Assembly: GCF_042666615.1 (NCBI RefSeq)
Contig: NZ_JBHTDD010000001.1
Location: 620,001-684,000 of the forward strand
Direction of reading: 5' to 3'
Source of the DNA: KBS50 sp042666615
GTDB lineage: Bacteria > Actinomycetota > Actinomycetes > Mycobacteriales > Micromonosporaceae
Length of the DNA: 64,000 bases
Within the stretch, counting starts at the first letter, position 1. Each line of letters opens with the position of its first letter. The notes under the pieces are model-generated. The model saw nothing but the letters and a program-made list of their open reading frames with translations, searched no databases and was not told the DNA's origin. A program made the position numbers and the translations under genes. Positions 8,821 to 19,638 of the stretch are shown here, one piece after another.

Positions 8821-9201
8821 CTACTCGACTACCGTGCCGAGCAGGCTACCGTCCGGAGCAGCGAGGTGGATCGGCGCCTCCACCGCGAGGTCCCGCACCG
8901 CGGCCTGCCCGGCCGCGTCCAGCGTCGACGCCTCGGAGACGACAGCCGCCGCCTCGAGTCGACTCGCACCCGCGGCCACCGCCGAGGCCACCGCCAGTTG
9001 CAGGGCGGTGAGGGTGAGCGACGGCAGCGCGACACTGGCGGCGGCGTACGTCCGGCCGTCCTGGTCCCGGACCGCGGCGCCCTCCACCGCGCTCACCCGG
9101 GCACGCGCGCTCCGGGCCAACGTGACGAGTTTCGCGTCCTCGGCGGGCAGCGTCTCGGGTGAACCCACCACCGGAACGGCTTCTTCGGATGTGTCAGGCA
9201 T
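8821..9201 (-). CDS. Degenerate cytidine deaminase-like protein
   Basis: A 126-residue protein in the position where mycobacteria carry an uncharacterised gene (Rv2365c) between the CNNM/CBS protein and era. The spacing and the DGRTYAAASVALPSLTLTALQLAVASAVAAGA stretch resemble the core of cytidine deaminases. However, the zinc-binding CxE and PCxxC residues are absent, and the protein has no cysteine or histidine in those positions, so it is unlikely to be an active deaminase. The start at 9201 overlaps the end of the CNNM gene by 8 bp, indicating translational coupling. Role unknown; conservation beside era suggests a link to RNA or ribosome maturation (inference). Confidence 0.7.
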   Translation of the reverse strand: MPDTSEEAVPVVGSPETLPAEDAKLVTLARSARARVSAVEGAAVRDQDGRTYAAASVALPSLTLTALQLAVASAVAAGASRLEAAAVVSEASTLDAAGQAAVRDLAVEAPIHLAAPDGSLLGTVVE

Positions 9202-10588
9202 CGGCGGGTTGTCTCTCCTCGGACGGGTCGGGCGAGGTGCGGTCGGACGAGGCGCGGGACGTCTCGGGATCGGGCCCGGTATCCCGCGTACCCGGCTCGG
9301 CGACCCGGCGCACCAGCACCGAGTCGATCCGGTTGCGTCGGCCGGTCGTCCCCTCGGCGATCAGGTGCAGGCCGGCCACCTCGGCCGTCGCACCCGGGAT
9401 GGGCACCCGACCGAGGGCCTGGGCGAGCAGCCCACCGACCGTCTCCACCTCGTCGGCGGGCAACTCGGTGTCGAACAGTTCGCCGAGGTTCTCCACCGGC
9501 AGCCGGGCGGTCACCCGGATCACACCGTCGTCGAGCCGCTCGATCGGCGGACGTTCCACGTCGTACTCGTCGGTGATCTCGCCGACGATCTCCTCAAGGA
9601 TGTCCTCGATGGTGACCAGGCCACCGGTCCCGCCGTACTCGTCGACCACCACGACCATGTGGGTCCGCGCCGCCTGCATCTCCGACAGCAGGTCGTCGAC
9701 CGGCTTCGACTCGGGGACGAACGTGGCCTCCCGCATCAGCTCGGCCACCGCCAGGTCGCTGTCGCCGCCCTGAACGTGCCGGACCACGTCCTTGAGATAG
9801 AGCAGGCCGAGCACGTCGTCCACGCTCTCCCCCACCACGGGGATACGGGAGAAACCGGACCGCAGGAACAGGGCCAACGCCTGGGTGAGCTTCTTGCTCC
9901 CCTCGATCCACACCATCTCGGTACGCGGCACCATCACCTCGCGGGCGATCGTGTCACCGAGCGCGAACACCGAGTGGATCATCTGGCGTTCGCCGTGCTC
10001 GACCACCCCGCGCTGCTCGGCCAGATCGACAAGCTCGCGCAGCTCGACCTGGGTCGCGAACGGCCCCTCCCGGAAGCCGCGCCCCGGCGTCACGGCGTTG
10101 CCGACCAGGATCAGTAGGGAGGCCAGCGGGTTGAGCGCCCGTCCCAGCCAGCGGACCACGGGTGCGGTGACCCGACCAACCGGGTACGCGTGCTGCCGAC
10201 CGATCGTGCGCGGCGCGACACCCACCACCACGAAGCTCACCACGGTCATCGCGCCGGCCGTGACCAGCGCAGCGCGCCAGCCGGCCCCGAACGTGTCGAC
10301 GGCGACCAGCGCCACGAGCGTGGTCGCGGTCAGCTCGCTGAGCAGCCGCAGCAACAGCAACAGGTTCACGTGCCGGGCCGCGTCGGCGGCGACGATCTGG
10401 AGGGTACGGGCGCCGCGGACCCCCTCCCGGGCCAGTTCGCCCGCGCGGGCCGGGGAGACCGCGGCGAGGGCCGCCTCGGTCATCGCGAACAGCCCGGCGA
10501 GGACGACGAGCGCCGCCCCGAAGACCAGCAGGTGGGCGTCGGGCAGGCCGGCCGTGACGCCGGCGGCGGCTAAGTGGTCGGGCATCAC
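9194..10588 (-). CDS. CNNM/CorC-type membrane protein with CBS pair
   Basis: A 464-residue membrane protein of the hemolysin C/CorC/CNNM family, linked to Mg2+ or Co2+ export in characterised members. It has an N-terminal DUF21 membrane domain with three to four helices (residues about 1-180), then two CBS domains (about 210-330; EVMVPRTEMVWIEG begins the first and VVVVDEYGGTGGLVTIEDILEEIVGEI ends the second), and a C-terminal CorC/HlyC transporter-associated domain. The tail is Arg/Asp-rich. The start (GTG 10588, or ATG 10585) overlaps the ybeY stop. Confidence 0.9.
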   Translation of the reverse strand: MMPDHLAAAGVTAGLPDAHLLVFGAALVVLAGLFAMTEAALAAVSPARAGELAREGVRGARTLQIVAADAARHVNLLLLLRLLSELTATTLVALVAVDTFGAGWRAALVTAGAMTVVSFVVVGVAPRTIGRQHAYPVGRVTAPVVRWLGRALNPLASLLILVGNAVTPGRGFREGPFATQVELRELVDLAEQRGVVEHGERQMIHSVFALGDTIAREVMVPRTEMVWIEGSKKLTQALALFLRSGFSRIPVVGESVDDVLGLLYLKDVVRHVQGGDSDLAVAELMREATFVPESKPVDDLLSEMQAARTHMVVVVDEYGGTGGLVTIEDILEEIVGEITDEYDVERPPIERLDDGVIRVTARLPVENLGELFDTELPADEVETVGGLLAQALGRVPIPGATAEVAGLHLIAEGTTGRRNRIDSVLVRRVAEPGTRDTGPDPETSRASSDRTSPDPSEERQPADA

Positions 10589-11052
10589 TGCGCCCGAGCC
10601 GCGCGCCAGCTCGACAGCAGGCGCGCCTGGAGACCGAACATCTCGCGCTCCTCCTCCGGCTCGGCGTGGTCGTAGCCGAGCAGGTGCAACACCCCGTGCA
10701 CGGTGAGCAGATGCAGCTCGTCGGCGGTGGAGTGCCCGGCCGCCGCGGCCTGTTTCGCGGCCACGTCGGGGCAGAGGACGATGTCGCCGAGCAGCCCCGG
10801 CTCGCCCCCGGTGGCCTCGCCCGGCCCGTGGTCGACACTGCCCTCGTCCATCGGGAAGGCGAGGACGTCGGTCGGCCCGTCACCGCCCATCCAGCGATGG
10901 TTGAGTTCGGTCATGTATTCGATGTCGACAAGCAGCACGGACAGCTCGGCGAGGGGGTTGACCCCCATCTCGTCGAGCGCGTGCCGGGCGACGGCGAGCA
11001 CGGCGTCGGTGTCGACGTCGGCGCCCGACTCGTTGGCGATCTCGATGGACAA
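10585..11052 (-). CDS. ybeY: Endoribonuclease YbeY (16S rRNA maturation)
   Basis: A 155-residue single-domain metalloprotein that processes the 3' end of 16S rRNA and takes part in ribosome quality control. The zinc-binding motif HGVLHLLGYDH (about residues 119-129) matches H-x3-H-x5-H exactly, and the preceding TDVLAFPMDEG strand is also characteristic. It lies 15 bp after phoH and overlaps the CNNM gene by 4 bp, so phoH-ybeY-CNNM-deaminase-like form one operon leading to era. Confidence 0.95.
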   Translation of the reverse strand: MSIEIANESGADVDTDAVLAVARHALDEMGVNPLAELSVLLVDIEYMTELNHRWMGGDGPTDVLAFPMDEGSVDHGPGEATGGEPGLLGDIVLCPDVAAKQAAAAGHSTADELHLLTVHGVLHLLGYDHAEPEEEREMFGLQARLLSSWRAARAQ

Positions 11053-11067
11053 CTGGTTCCCCTGCTC

Positions 11068-13191
<2,124 letters not shown>

Positions 13192-13342
13192 AGGTCGGGC
13201 CGAACGGCCCTGTGCCACCTGCTTCCGATCTCGGCGCCGCGCCCGGTGGCGCGACGTGCGGACGTCTGGGTCATCGTATCTGTTCAACGCGGCGACGACG
13301 CTGCCCATTTCCGTCCGTGAGTCACCCCCACCCACTCTCCGC

Positions 13343-13410
13343 GATCTTGCACTTTGGGCTGCCGGAACGCGGCTTTAGTCACCTTTTATCCGAGCCGAAA
13401 CTGCAAGATC
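13343..13410. repeat. 68-bp inverted repeat in the phoH upstream region
   Basis: GATCTTGCACTTTGGGCT (13343-13360) is matched at 16 of 18 positions by the reverse complement of AGCCGAAACTGCAAGATC (13393-13410). The 32-bp centre is relatively AT-rich. It lies between the serine hydrolase stop and the phoH promoter. It could be a terminator, a regulatory site for phoH, or a copy of a dispersed palindromic element; the sequence alone does not decide. Confidence 0.7.
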
Positions 13411-13429
13411 ACCGGGGGTAGCCCGGGGG

Positions 13430-14800
13430 TCAGGCGCGGAAGTCGTATCCGTCGAAGGTTTCCTGAAGGCGGGTGAAGCGGTAGGTCGCCCAGTGCATCC
13501 GGACCACCGTGCCGTCCGTGTCCCGGGTGAGCCGCAGCACCTCGCCGACCTCCCGGCCAGACACCGTACGCAGGACGTCGGGGCGGTCCGGCAGCGGCGC
13601 GAACACCGCTGGCGGCTTCCCGGCCGGATCGTCCGCCCCCCGAGCGGTGAGCGCGCCGTCGTGCCAGCCGAAGACGTACTCGTTACCCTCGCCCCACCAG
13701 CGGCCGAGCAGGCCCCGGTACGCCTCGGGCGCCGGCTCCCCCGGACGCCACGGGACGATGTCGACCGGATCCTCCCGTACCGCCGTGGTCATCAGCTCGT
13801 GGGACAGATCCATGATCTCGCTGGCGGTGCCGGACGAGGCGAGCACCGCGCACCCCGTCGCGGCCGGCGTGCCGGAGCCGCCCCGCCGCCCGTACGCGGA
13901 GGCCAGGAAGCCGGGCATGGCGCCGTCGTGACCGACGTGCGTCACCCGGTCCCCCCGCGGCAGCAGGATAAGGCCGAGTCCGAAGCCGGCCGCCCAGGAC
14001 GCCTCGTCGGTGACGGTACGCGGCCAGCGCATCTCCGCCAGCGTCTCCGGCCGCAGCACCGCGCCGGCCGGGTCGACGGACGCCGGGTCGACCAGGAACG
14101 CCGCCCACCGGGCCAGGTCACCGGCGGTCCCCCAGAGCTGGGCCGCCGGCCCCACCGCCCCGAAGTCGGTGGGCGGCTCGGGCCGCGCGTGGTCCGAGTA
14201 CGCGTCGACCAGGTAGCCGGTCGCGGCCCGCTCGCCCGGCTCCACGCCGGTGTCGGTGAGCCCGAGCGGGCGGAGGATCCGGTCGGCCAGCACCTCCGCC
14301 CAGGTGCCGCCCCGGAGCCGGCCGACGGCGTGGCCGAGCAGCGCCACCCCGAGATTGGAGTAGTGGAACCGCCGGCCCGGCGGCAGCACCCGCTCGGCCC
14401 TGGCGAGGTCGGCCAGCAGTTGGTCGACATCCGGCACCCGCAGCGAGTCCCACACGTCGCCGTGCGGCTCCCGTTGCAGGCCAGCGGTGTGCGAGAGCAG
14501 CCGGGCCACGGTCAGCTCCCGGTGCTCCGGCAGGTCCAGGTGCTTGCCGATCGGGTCGTCCAGGTCGAGCAACCCGTCGTCGCGGCACTGCAGCACGAGG
14601 ACGGCGGTGAAGGTCTTGGTGATCGAACCGATCCGGAACCTGGTATGCCCATCCAGAGGCGTGTCGTTGCCGGTCTGCCCCACCGCGCACGACCACAACG
14701 GTCGGTCGGCCCGGTGCAGGGCGGCGGCCAGCGCCGGCACCCGCGCCGACGCCTGGCGCTGGCGAACCAGCCGGTCGAGACGGCGGTTCACGTCGGTCAC
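13430..14800 (-). CDS. Serine hydrolase, class C beta-lactamase fold
   Basis: A 456-residue protein of the beta-lactamase/penicillin-binding-protein-like family (AmpC, D-aminopeptidase and esterase relatives). The catalytic tetrad SITK (about residue 58), the YSN motif (FHYSNLG, about residue 147) and a C-terminal HVGHDG triad equivalent are all visible in the right order. No signal peptide is seen, so it is probably cytoplasmic, which argues for an esterase or peptidase role rather than antibiotic resistance. The last 100 residues look like the extra beta domain found in many relatives. Start at ATG 14800. It appears to be a single-gene unit; substrate unknown. Confidence 0.85.
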   Translation of the reverse strand: MTDVNRRLDRLVRQRQASARVPALAAALHRADRPLWSCAVGQTGNDTPLDGHTRFRIGSITKTFTAVLVLQCRDDGLLDLDDPIGKHLDLPEHRELTVARLLSHTAGLQREPHGDVWDSLRVPDVDQLLADLARAERVLPPGRRFHYSNLGVALLGHAVGRLRGGTWAEVLADRILRPLGLTDTGVEPGERAATGYLVDAYSDHARPEPPTDFGAVGPAAQLWGTAGDLARWAAFLVDPASVDPAGAVLRPETLAEMRWPRTVTDEASWAAGFGLGLILLPRGDRVTHVGHDGAMPGFLASAYGRRGGSGTPAATGCAVLASSGTASEIMDLSHELMTTAVREDPVDIVPWRPGEPAPEAYRGLLGRWWGEGNEYVFGWHDGALTARGADDPAGKPPAVFAPLPDRPDVLRTVSGREVGEVLRLTRDTDGTVVRMHWATYRFTRLQETFDGYDFRA

Positions 14801-14878
14801 GGGGTGCCTCCAGGCGGGATTCGACGGACGTCGAGAGGGGCCGGTCCCCTACCGGAAGCGATGATAAGGGGCCCCGGG

Positions 14879-15238
14879 CTACGCCAGCATCGGGCCAAGG
14901 GGGGCACCGCCGAGCACGTGGGCGTGCGCGTGGGCGACCTCCTGCCCGCTGTCCGGTCCGGTGTTGAAGATCAACCGGAAGCCGTCGGCCGCCACTCCCT
15001 CGTGCTCCGCCACGATGGCGGCGGTGGCCATGACCTCGGCGGTCACCTCGGGATCGGCCTCGGCCATCGTGACCACGTCCACGAAGTGCTCCTTCGGGAT
15101 CACCAGGACGTGCACCGGCGCCTTCGGCGCGATGTCGCGGAAGGCGAGCGTCTTGTCGGTCTCCCGGACCACGGTCGCCGGGATCTCGCCGGCCACGATC
15201 CGGCAGAAGAGGCAGTCGTCAGTTCCCACCCCCCGCAT
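14879..15238 (-). CDS. HIT family protein (HinT-like purine nucleotide hydrolase)
   Basis: A small histidine-triad protein of about 119 residues. The N-terminal zinc-site signature CLFCRIVAGEIPA is followed by the catalytic triad in VAHAHAHVLGG (His-x-His-x-His). HinT-type enzymes hydrolyse adenosine phosphoramidates and acyl-adenylates. The frame runs further upstream to 15361 but that part is Arg/Pro-rich and unlike the family. The ATG at 15238 is used; GTG 15229, three codons inside, is also plausible and has a G-rich stretch before it. It is divergent from the PPK2 gene across 186 bp. Confidence 0.9.
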   Translation of the reverse strand: MRGVGTDDCLFCRIVAGEIPATVVRETDKTLAFRDIAPKAPVHVLVIPKEHFVDVVTMAEADPEVTAEVMATAAIVAEHEGVAADGFRLIFNTGPDSGQEVAHAHAHVLGGAPLGPMLA

Positions 15239-15424
15239 GGTAGGCGACGGGGAAGGGCACCCGGTACGCCTCGAACCCCGCTGCCGGCCCATCATCGGGG
15301 GCGGCCGTCCGCTTCGACTGCGCGCGTGGCAACCCCTACCTGCGCAGCTGATCGTCACCACTCAGCAACTTCCCAGCAATCCGCAGGTAGCCGGAGGGTC
15401 CGCGACGGGGTAACACCCTGCGAC

Positions 15425-16423
15425 ATGGCCGACACCGACACCGCTGCCAGCACCGACACCGCCGAAACCGGCACGAACGGCGACACCGCCACCGAGATCG
15501 ACGCCCGCGCCGACGCCGACACCGGTCTGCTGGACCTCTTCGACGACTACCGGATCGCCGACGACCACGACGACGATCCCGTGCTGCTCTGCTCGGACGG
15601 CACTCCGGTGGACACCTGGCGCGAGGACTACCCGTACGACGAGCGGATGCCGCGCGAGGAGTACGACAGACACAAGCGGCTGCTGCAGATCGAGCTGCTG
15701 AAGCTCCAGGAGTGGGTGAAGGAGTCCGGCGAGCGGCTGGTGATCGTGTTCGAAGGGCGGGACGCGGCAGGCAAGGGCGGCACGATCAAGCGGTTCATGG
15801 AGCACCTCAACCCGCGGGGCGCCAAGGTGGTCGCGCTGCTCAAGCCCAACGAGCGGGAGTCCACCCAGTGGTACTTCCAGCGCTGGCTGGCGCACCTGCC
15901 GTCGGCCGGGGAGATCGTGCTGTTCGACCGGTCCTGGTACAACCGGGCCGGGGTGGAGCGGGTGATGGGCTTCTGCACCCGCAAGGAATACCTGGAGTTC
16001 CTGCGCCAGACCCCCGAACTGGAACGGATGCTGGTCCGCTCCGGCATTCGCCTGGTCAAGTTCTGGTTCTCGGTGTCCCAGAACGAGCAGCGCACCCGGT
16101 TCGCTATCCGGCAGGTCGACCCGGTGCGGCAGTGGAAGCTGTCACCGATGGACATCGCCTCGCTGGACAAGTGGGACGACTACACCGAGGCCAAGGAAGC
16201 GATGTTCTTCTACACCGACACCGCCGACGCGCCGTGGACGGTCGTCAAGAGCAACGACAAGAAGCGGGCCCGGATCGAGGCGATGCGACACGTACTGGCC
16301 CGGTTCGACTACACCGGCAAGGACGCCGAAGTGGTCGGGACGCCGGATCCGCTGATCGTCGGACCGGCCGGCCTCGACCTGAGGCCCGACGAGCAGACGG
16401 TGCACGTCTTCCCCAAGCTGTAG
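15425..16423 (+). CDS. ppk2: Polyphosphate kinase 2 family protein
   Basis: A 332-residue PPK2 enzyme, which transfers phosphate between inorganic polyphosphate and nucleotides, usually forming GTP or ATP from the diphosphate. Walker A FEGRDAAGKGG (about residues 110-120), the lid Arg region and Walker B FDRSWYNRAGVERVMGF (about 172-188) match single-domain PPK2. An Asp/Thr/Ala-rich N-terminal tail of about 50 residues precedes the domain. The ATG at 15425 opens the low-complexity tail; no good ribosome-binding site is visible, and a TAACAC box lies about 9 nt upstream, so a leaderless transcript is possible. A strong stem-loop follows the stop. Confidence 0.92.
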   Translation: MADTDTAASTDTAETGTNGDTATEIDARADADTGLLDLFDDYRIADDHDDDPVLLCSDGTPVDTWREDYPYDERMPREEYDRHKRLLQIELLKLQEWVKESGERLVIVFEGRDAAGKGGTIKRFMEHLNPRGAKVVALLKPNERESTQWYFQRWLAHLPSAGEIVLFDRSWYNRAGVERVMGFCTRKEYLEFLRQTPELERMLVRSGIRLVKFWFSVSQNEQRTRFAIRQVDPVRQWKLSPMDIASLDKWDDYTEAKEAMFFYTDTADAPWTVVKSNDKKRARIEAMRHVLARFDYTGKDAEVVGTPDPLIVGPAGLDLRPDEQTVHVFPKL

Positions 16424-16452
16424 GACCGGGGTCCGCGACCGGCCGGGCCGGG

Positions 16453-16513
16453 CGCGGGTGGAGCGGCTGGCCGCCGGCACCAGACGGTCCCGGCGGCCAC
16501 CCGCTCGCCCGCG
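16453..16513. terminator. Long stem-loop between convergent ppk2 and rsmE
   Basis: Arms 16453-16477 and 16490-16513 pair over about 24 bp with a few mismatches; the apical GGCCGCCGG/CCGGCGGCC stem is perfect. It lies between convergent stops, so it probably terminates from both directions. Confidence 0.65.
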
Positions 16514-16529
16514 ACCCCCAGACGCCGTC

Positions 16530-17264
16530 TCACCAGCGGCCGAGCCTGGCCGAGAGCACCGCGAGCGCGGCCACCCCGGCGGTCGAGGTACGCAGCACGT
16601 CACCGCCCAACCGGACCGGACGTGCCCCGGCAGCGGCGAACGCCGCCAACTCGGACTCCGCCACGCCGCCCTCCGGCCCGACCACCAGGACGATGTCGCC
16701 AGCCGGTGGAAGCTCGGCCCTGGTCAGCCGGTCCGTCGCCGCCTCGTGCAGGACGAAACCGGCGGCTGCCGCCGCGAGCCGGCGGCTCACCCGGGTGGTC
16801 GACGCGTCCGGCTCCCCGGCAATCGTCGGCAGCCAGGCGCGGCGCGCCTGCTTGGCGGCCTCCCGCGCGGTCGCCACCCACTTCTCCCTGGCCCGGGCGC
16901 CGCGCTCACCACGCCACTGGACCACCGACCGGGCCGCCGCCCAGGGCACGACCTCGTCGACGCCGGTCTCCGTCATCGCCTGCACGGCCAGTTCACCGCG
17001 GTCACCCTTGGCGATGCCCTGGACGACCACCAGCCGCGGGTCCGCCGGTTCCGCGTACCCGCGGTCGGTGATCTCAAGTTCGAGCGTGCCTCGACCGACG
17101 GCGGCGACCACCGCGGTGGCCGTGCCGCCCCGGCCGTCGGCGAGCAGGAGGTTCTCGCCGACCCGCAGCCGTTGCACGGTGGCGGCGTGGTGTCCCTCGG
17201 CACCGTCGAGGGTGTGCCGGTTACCAGGAGGCAAGGCGTCGACCAGGAACAGCGGCGCGCTCAC
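16530..17264 (-). CDS. rsmE: 16S rRNA (uracil-1498-N3)-methyltransferase RsmE
   Basis: A 244-residue SPOUT-fold methyltransferase that methylates U1498 of 16S rRNA using S-adenosylmethionine. The N-terminal PUA-like domain (APLFLVDALPPGNRHTLDGAEGHHAATVQRLRVGENLLLADG) and the C-terminal knot residues IVLVVGPEGGVAESELAAF with LGGDVLRTSTA are clear. Its position directly after dnaJ, 4 bp from the dnaJ stop, is conserved in actinobacteria (mycobacterial Rv2372c-dnaJ2-hrcA). Confidence 0.94.
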   Translation of the reverse strand: MSAPLFLVDALPPGNRHTLDGAEGHHAATVQRLRVGENLLLADGRGGTATAVVAAVGRGTLELEITDRGYAEPADPRLVVVQGIAKGDRGELAVQAMTETGVDEVVPWAAARSVVQWRGERGARAREKWVATAREAAKQARRAWLPTIAGEPDASTTRVSRRLAAAAAGFVLHEAATDRLTRAELPPAGDIVLVVGPEGGVAESELAAFAAAGARPVRLGGDVLRTSTAGVAALAVLSARLGRW

Positions 17265-17268
17265 CGGT

Positions 17269-18429
17269 TCAGGCGTGGCCGTTGAACGCGTCCCGCATCC
17301 GGGAGAAGAAGCCGCCCTGCTTGGTCAACTCGGCCACCTCCTCGCCGCGGGTCTTCGCGAACTCCCGCAATATCCGTTCCTGCTCGGCGTCGATCTTGGT
17401 GGGGGTACGCACATCCAGGTGCACGAAAAGATCACCCCGCCCCGTTCCGCGAAGGTGCGGCACGCCGCGGGCGCGCAACCGGACCGTGCTGCCCGGCTGG
17501 GTGCCCGGCTTGACGTCGACCGGCTCCTCGCTGTCCAGCGTCTTGATGGTCAGCCGGGTGCCCAGGGCGGCGGCCGTCATCGGCACGGTGACCCGGCAGT
17601 GTAGGTCGTCACCCTTGCGGGAGTAGACGTCGTGCGGCCGTTCGTGGATCTCGACGTACAGGTCGCCAGCGGTGCCACCACCGGGTCCGACCTCACCCTG
17701 CTGGGCCAGCCGAATCCGCATGCCGTCCTCGACTCCAGCCGGAATCTTCACGGTGAGCGAGCGCCGGGTGCGCACCCGGCCGTCACCAGCGCAGGTGGGG
17801 CAGGGGTGTGGGATCACGGTGCCGTAGCCCTGGCACACCGTGCAGGGCCGGGACGAGACGACCTGGCCGAGGAAGGTGCGCTGCACCGACTGGATCTCGC
17901 CGCGCCCGCCGCAGGCCTCGCAGGTGGCCAGGTGCGTGCCGGCAGCCGTGCCCGCCCCGGAACAGGTGGTGCAGAGCACGGCGGTGTCGACCGTGATCGG
18001 CGCCTCCACCCCGAAGGCGGTCTCCTGAAGGTCCAGTTCGAGCCGGAGGATGGCGTCCGCGCCGGGCCGGGTCCGAGGACGGGGGCCGCGGGCGCCGCCA
18101 CCACCGGCGGCTCCGAAGAACGCGTCCATGATGTCCTGGAAACCGACGAAAGGTCCGGCCCCAGCGGGGCCGGCGCCCGCACCCCCACCGCCCGGGGCGA
18201 GAGGGTCGCCGCCCAGATCGACGATCTGCCGCTTCTGGTCGTCGGAGAGCACCTCGTACGCGGCGTTGATCTCCTTGAACCGGTCGTGCGCCTTCGGGTC
18301 AGGGTTGACGTCCGGGTGGTACTGGCGCGCCAACTTGCGGTAGGCGCGCTTGATCTCATCATCCGAGGCGTCCCGGCTCACGCCGAGAATCCCGTAGTAA
18401 TCCCTGGTCACTGCGTTCCGTGTCCCCAT
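17269..18429 (-). CDS. dnaJ: Molecular chaperone DnaJ
   Basis: A 386-residue type I DnaJ, the J-domain partner of DnaK. The J domain (residues about 9-74) carries the HPD tripeptide (YHPDVNPD). A Gly/Phe-rich linker follows, then the zinc-finger domain with four CxxCxGxG repeats (CTTCSGAG, CEACGGRG, CTVCQGYG, CPTCAGDG), and the substrate-binding C-terminal domain. It lies 36 bp after hrcA and should be controlled by HrcA through CIRCE. A second, dnaK-linked dnaJ is expected elsewhere. Confidence 0.97.
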   Translation of the reverse strand: MGTRNAVTRDYYGILGVSRDASDDEIKRAYRKLARQYHPDVNPDPKAHDRFKEINAAYEVLSDDQKRQIVDLGGDPLAPGGGGAGAGPAGAGPFVGFQDIMDAFFGAAGGGGARGPRPRTRPGADAILRLELDLQETAFGVEAPITVDTAVLCTTCSGAGTAAGTHLATCEACGGRGEIQSVQRTFLGQVVSSRPCTVCQGYGTVIPHPCPTCAGDGRVRTRRSLTVKIPAGVEDGMRIRLAQQGEVGPGGGTAGDLYVEIHERPHDVYSRKGDDLHCRVTVPMTAAALGTRLTIKTLDSEEPVDVKPGTQPGSTVRLRARGVPHLRGTGRGDLFVHLDVRTPTKIDAEQERILREFAKTRGEEVAELTKQGGFFSRMRDAFNGHA

Positions 18430-18465
18430 GTCGATTCCAGGTCGGCCGCCGGTCGGCAGGTCGGG

Positions 18466-19494
18466 TCAGTTCTGCGCCAAAAGGTCACCCACGTAGCGTG
18501 CCACGGCACGCACGGTGGCGATGGTGCCGGGGTAATCCATCCGGGTCGGCCCGAGGACGCCCAGTCCACCGACGATGGTGGCACCTGGACCGTAACCCGT
18601 GCTGACAACCGAGGCCGCCCGCAGATTGTCGATCTCGTTCTCGTCGCCGATGCGGACCCGAGGACCGCTCGGCTCCGCCTCACCGATCAGCTTGAGCAGG
18701 ATGACCTCCTCCTCGAGCGCCTCCAGTATCGGTCGCAGCGAGCCCTGGAAGTCGAGCAGGCCGGCGCGGGTGAGGTTGGCCGTTCCGGCCAGCGCGATCC
18801 GCTCCTCGTGCCGCTCGACAAGGGTTTCCAGCAGCACCGAGGAGATCGTCGCCATCGCCGACCGGTGGTCCGGTGAGGTCTCCTCGACGAGCGCCTGGAC
18901 CAGCGGCGGAGTCTCCGAGAGCCGGGTGCCGACCAGCTTCTCGTTCGCCCGCTGGCGCAGATCGAGCACGTCGTCGGCGGCGATCGGGCCGGGCAGTTCC
19001 ACGAGCCGCTGCTCGACCCGTCCGGTGTCGGCGATCATCACCACCATCAGCCGGGTGGTCGAGATCGGCACCAGTTCCAGGTGGCGTACCGAGGACCGGG
19101 CCAGGCTCGGGTACTGCACGACGGCGACCTGCCGGGTGAGTTGTGCGAGCAGCCGCACCGTCCGGTGCACGACGTCGTCCAGGTCGACGGCGCCGACCAG
19201 GAAGCGTTCGATCGCCCGGCGCTCGGCCGGGCTGAGCGGCTTGACCCGGGACAGCCGGTCGACGAACAGCCGGTAGCCCCGGTCGGTGGGGACCCGGCCC
19301 GCGCTGGTGTGCGGCTGCCGGATGTAGCCCTCCTCCTCGAGCACGGCCATGTCGTTGCGCACGGTGGCCGGGGAGACCCCGAGCTGATGGCGCTCGACAA
19401 GCGCCCGGCTGCCCACCGGCTCCTGGGTGGCGACGTAGTCCTCCACGATCGCCCGGAGGACGTCGAGCTTGCGCTCGTCGAGACCCATGCTCAC
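18466..19494 (-). CDS. hrcA: Heat-inducible transcription repressor HrcA
   Basis: A 342-residue HrcA, the repressor of class I heat-shock genes, whose folding depends on GroEL. The N-terminal winged helix (KLDVLRAIVEDYVATQEPVGSRALVERHQLGVSPATVRNDMAVLEEEGYI region) and the GAF-like core with its GAF-embedded dimerisation segment are typical. The ATG at 19494 has a strong ribosome-binding site (GGGAGGTGAGC). A perfect CIRCE operator is 24 bp upstream, so hrcA represses itself and dnaJ. Confidence 0.97.
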   Translation of the reverse strand: MSMGLDERKLDVLRAIVEDYVATQEPVGSRALVERHQLGVSPATVRNDMAVLEEEGYIRQPHTSAGRVPTDRGYRLFVDRLSRVKPLSPAERRAIERFLVGAVDLDDVVHRTVRLLAQLTRQVAVVQYPSLARSSVRHLELVPISTTRLMVVMIADTGRVEQRLVELPGPIAADDVLDLRQRANEKLVGTRLSETPPLVQALVEETSPDHRSAMATISSVLLETLVERHEERIALAGTANLTRAGLLDFQGSLRPILEALEEEVILLKLIGEAEPSGPRVRIGDENEIDNLRAASVVSTGYGPGATIVGGLGVLGPTRMDYPGTIATVRAVARYVGDLLAQN

Positions 19495-19517
19495 CTCCCA
19501 TCGGCCTCATCCGAAAG

Positions 19518-19548
19518 GACTGGCACTCGACTGTAGCGAGTGCCAGTC
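19518..19548. promoter_or_regulatory. CIRCE operator (HrcA-binding site)
   Basis: GACTGGCACTCG (19518-19529), a 7-nt spacer, then CGAGTGCCAGTC (19537-19548): perfect 12-bp arms containing GCACTC-N9-GAGTGC, the CIRCE core. It lies 24 bp upstream of hrcA. Confidence 0.95.
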
Positions 19549-19626
19549 TACGACGGCGACGGCGAATCGCGCGATGATCACGGACCGCCCTCCCTTCGGC
19601 TACTGGCGCGGGTGGATGTCGGGTCC

Positions 19627-19632
19627 TACCGT
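19627..19632 (+). promoter_or_regulatory. Putative -10 box of a leaderless gene
   Basis: TACCGT fits TAnnnT and ends exactly 6 nt before the ATG of the DUF4870 gene, which has no ribosome-binding site. This spacing puts the transcription start on the start codon. Confidence 0.5.
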
Positions 19633-19638
19633 GACGTC

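Noticed and set aside
13192..13335. N-terminal extension of phoH to GTG 13335
   Set aside because: The 48 extra residues are Arg-rich and unlike PhoH; without them and the intein the protein has the usual length of about 350 residues.
13430..14800. Serine hydrolase as an antibiotic-resistance beta-lactamase
   Set aside because: No signal peptide and only fold-level motifs; a peptidase or esterase role is equally likely.
15239..15361. N-terminal extension of the HIT protein
   Set aside because: Composition is Arg/Pro/Ser-rich and unlike the family; the HIT fold starts at residue 42 of that frame.
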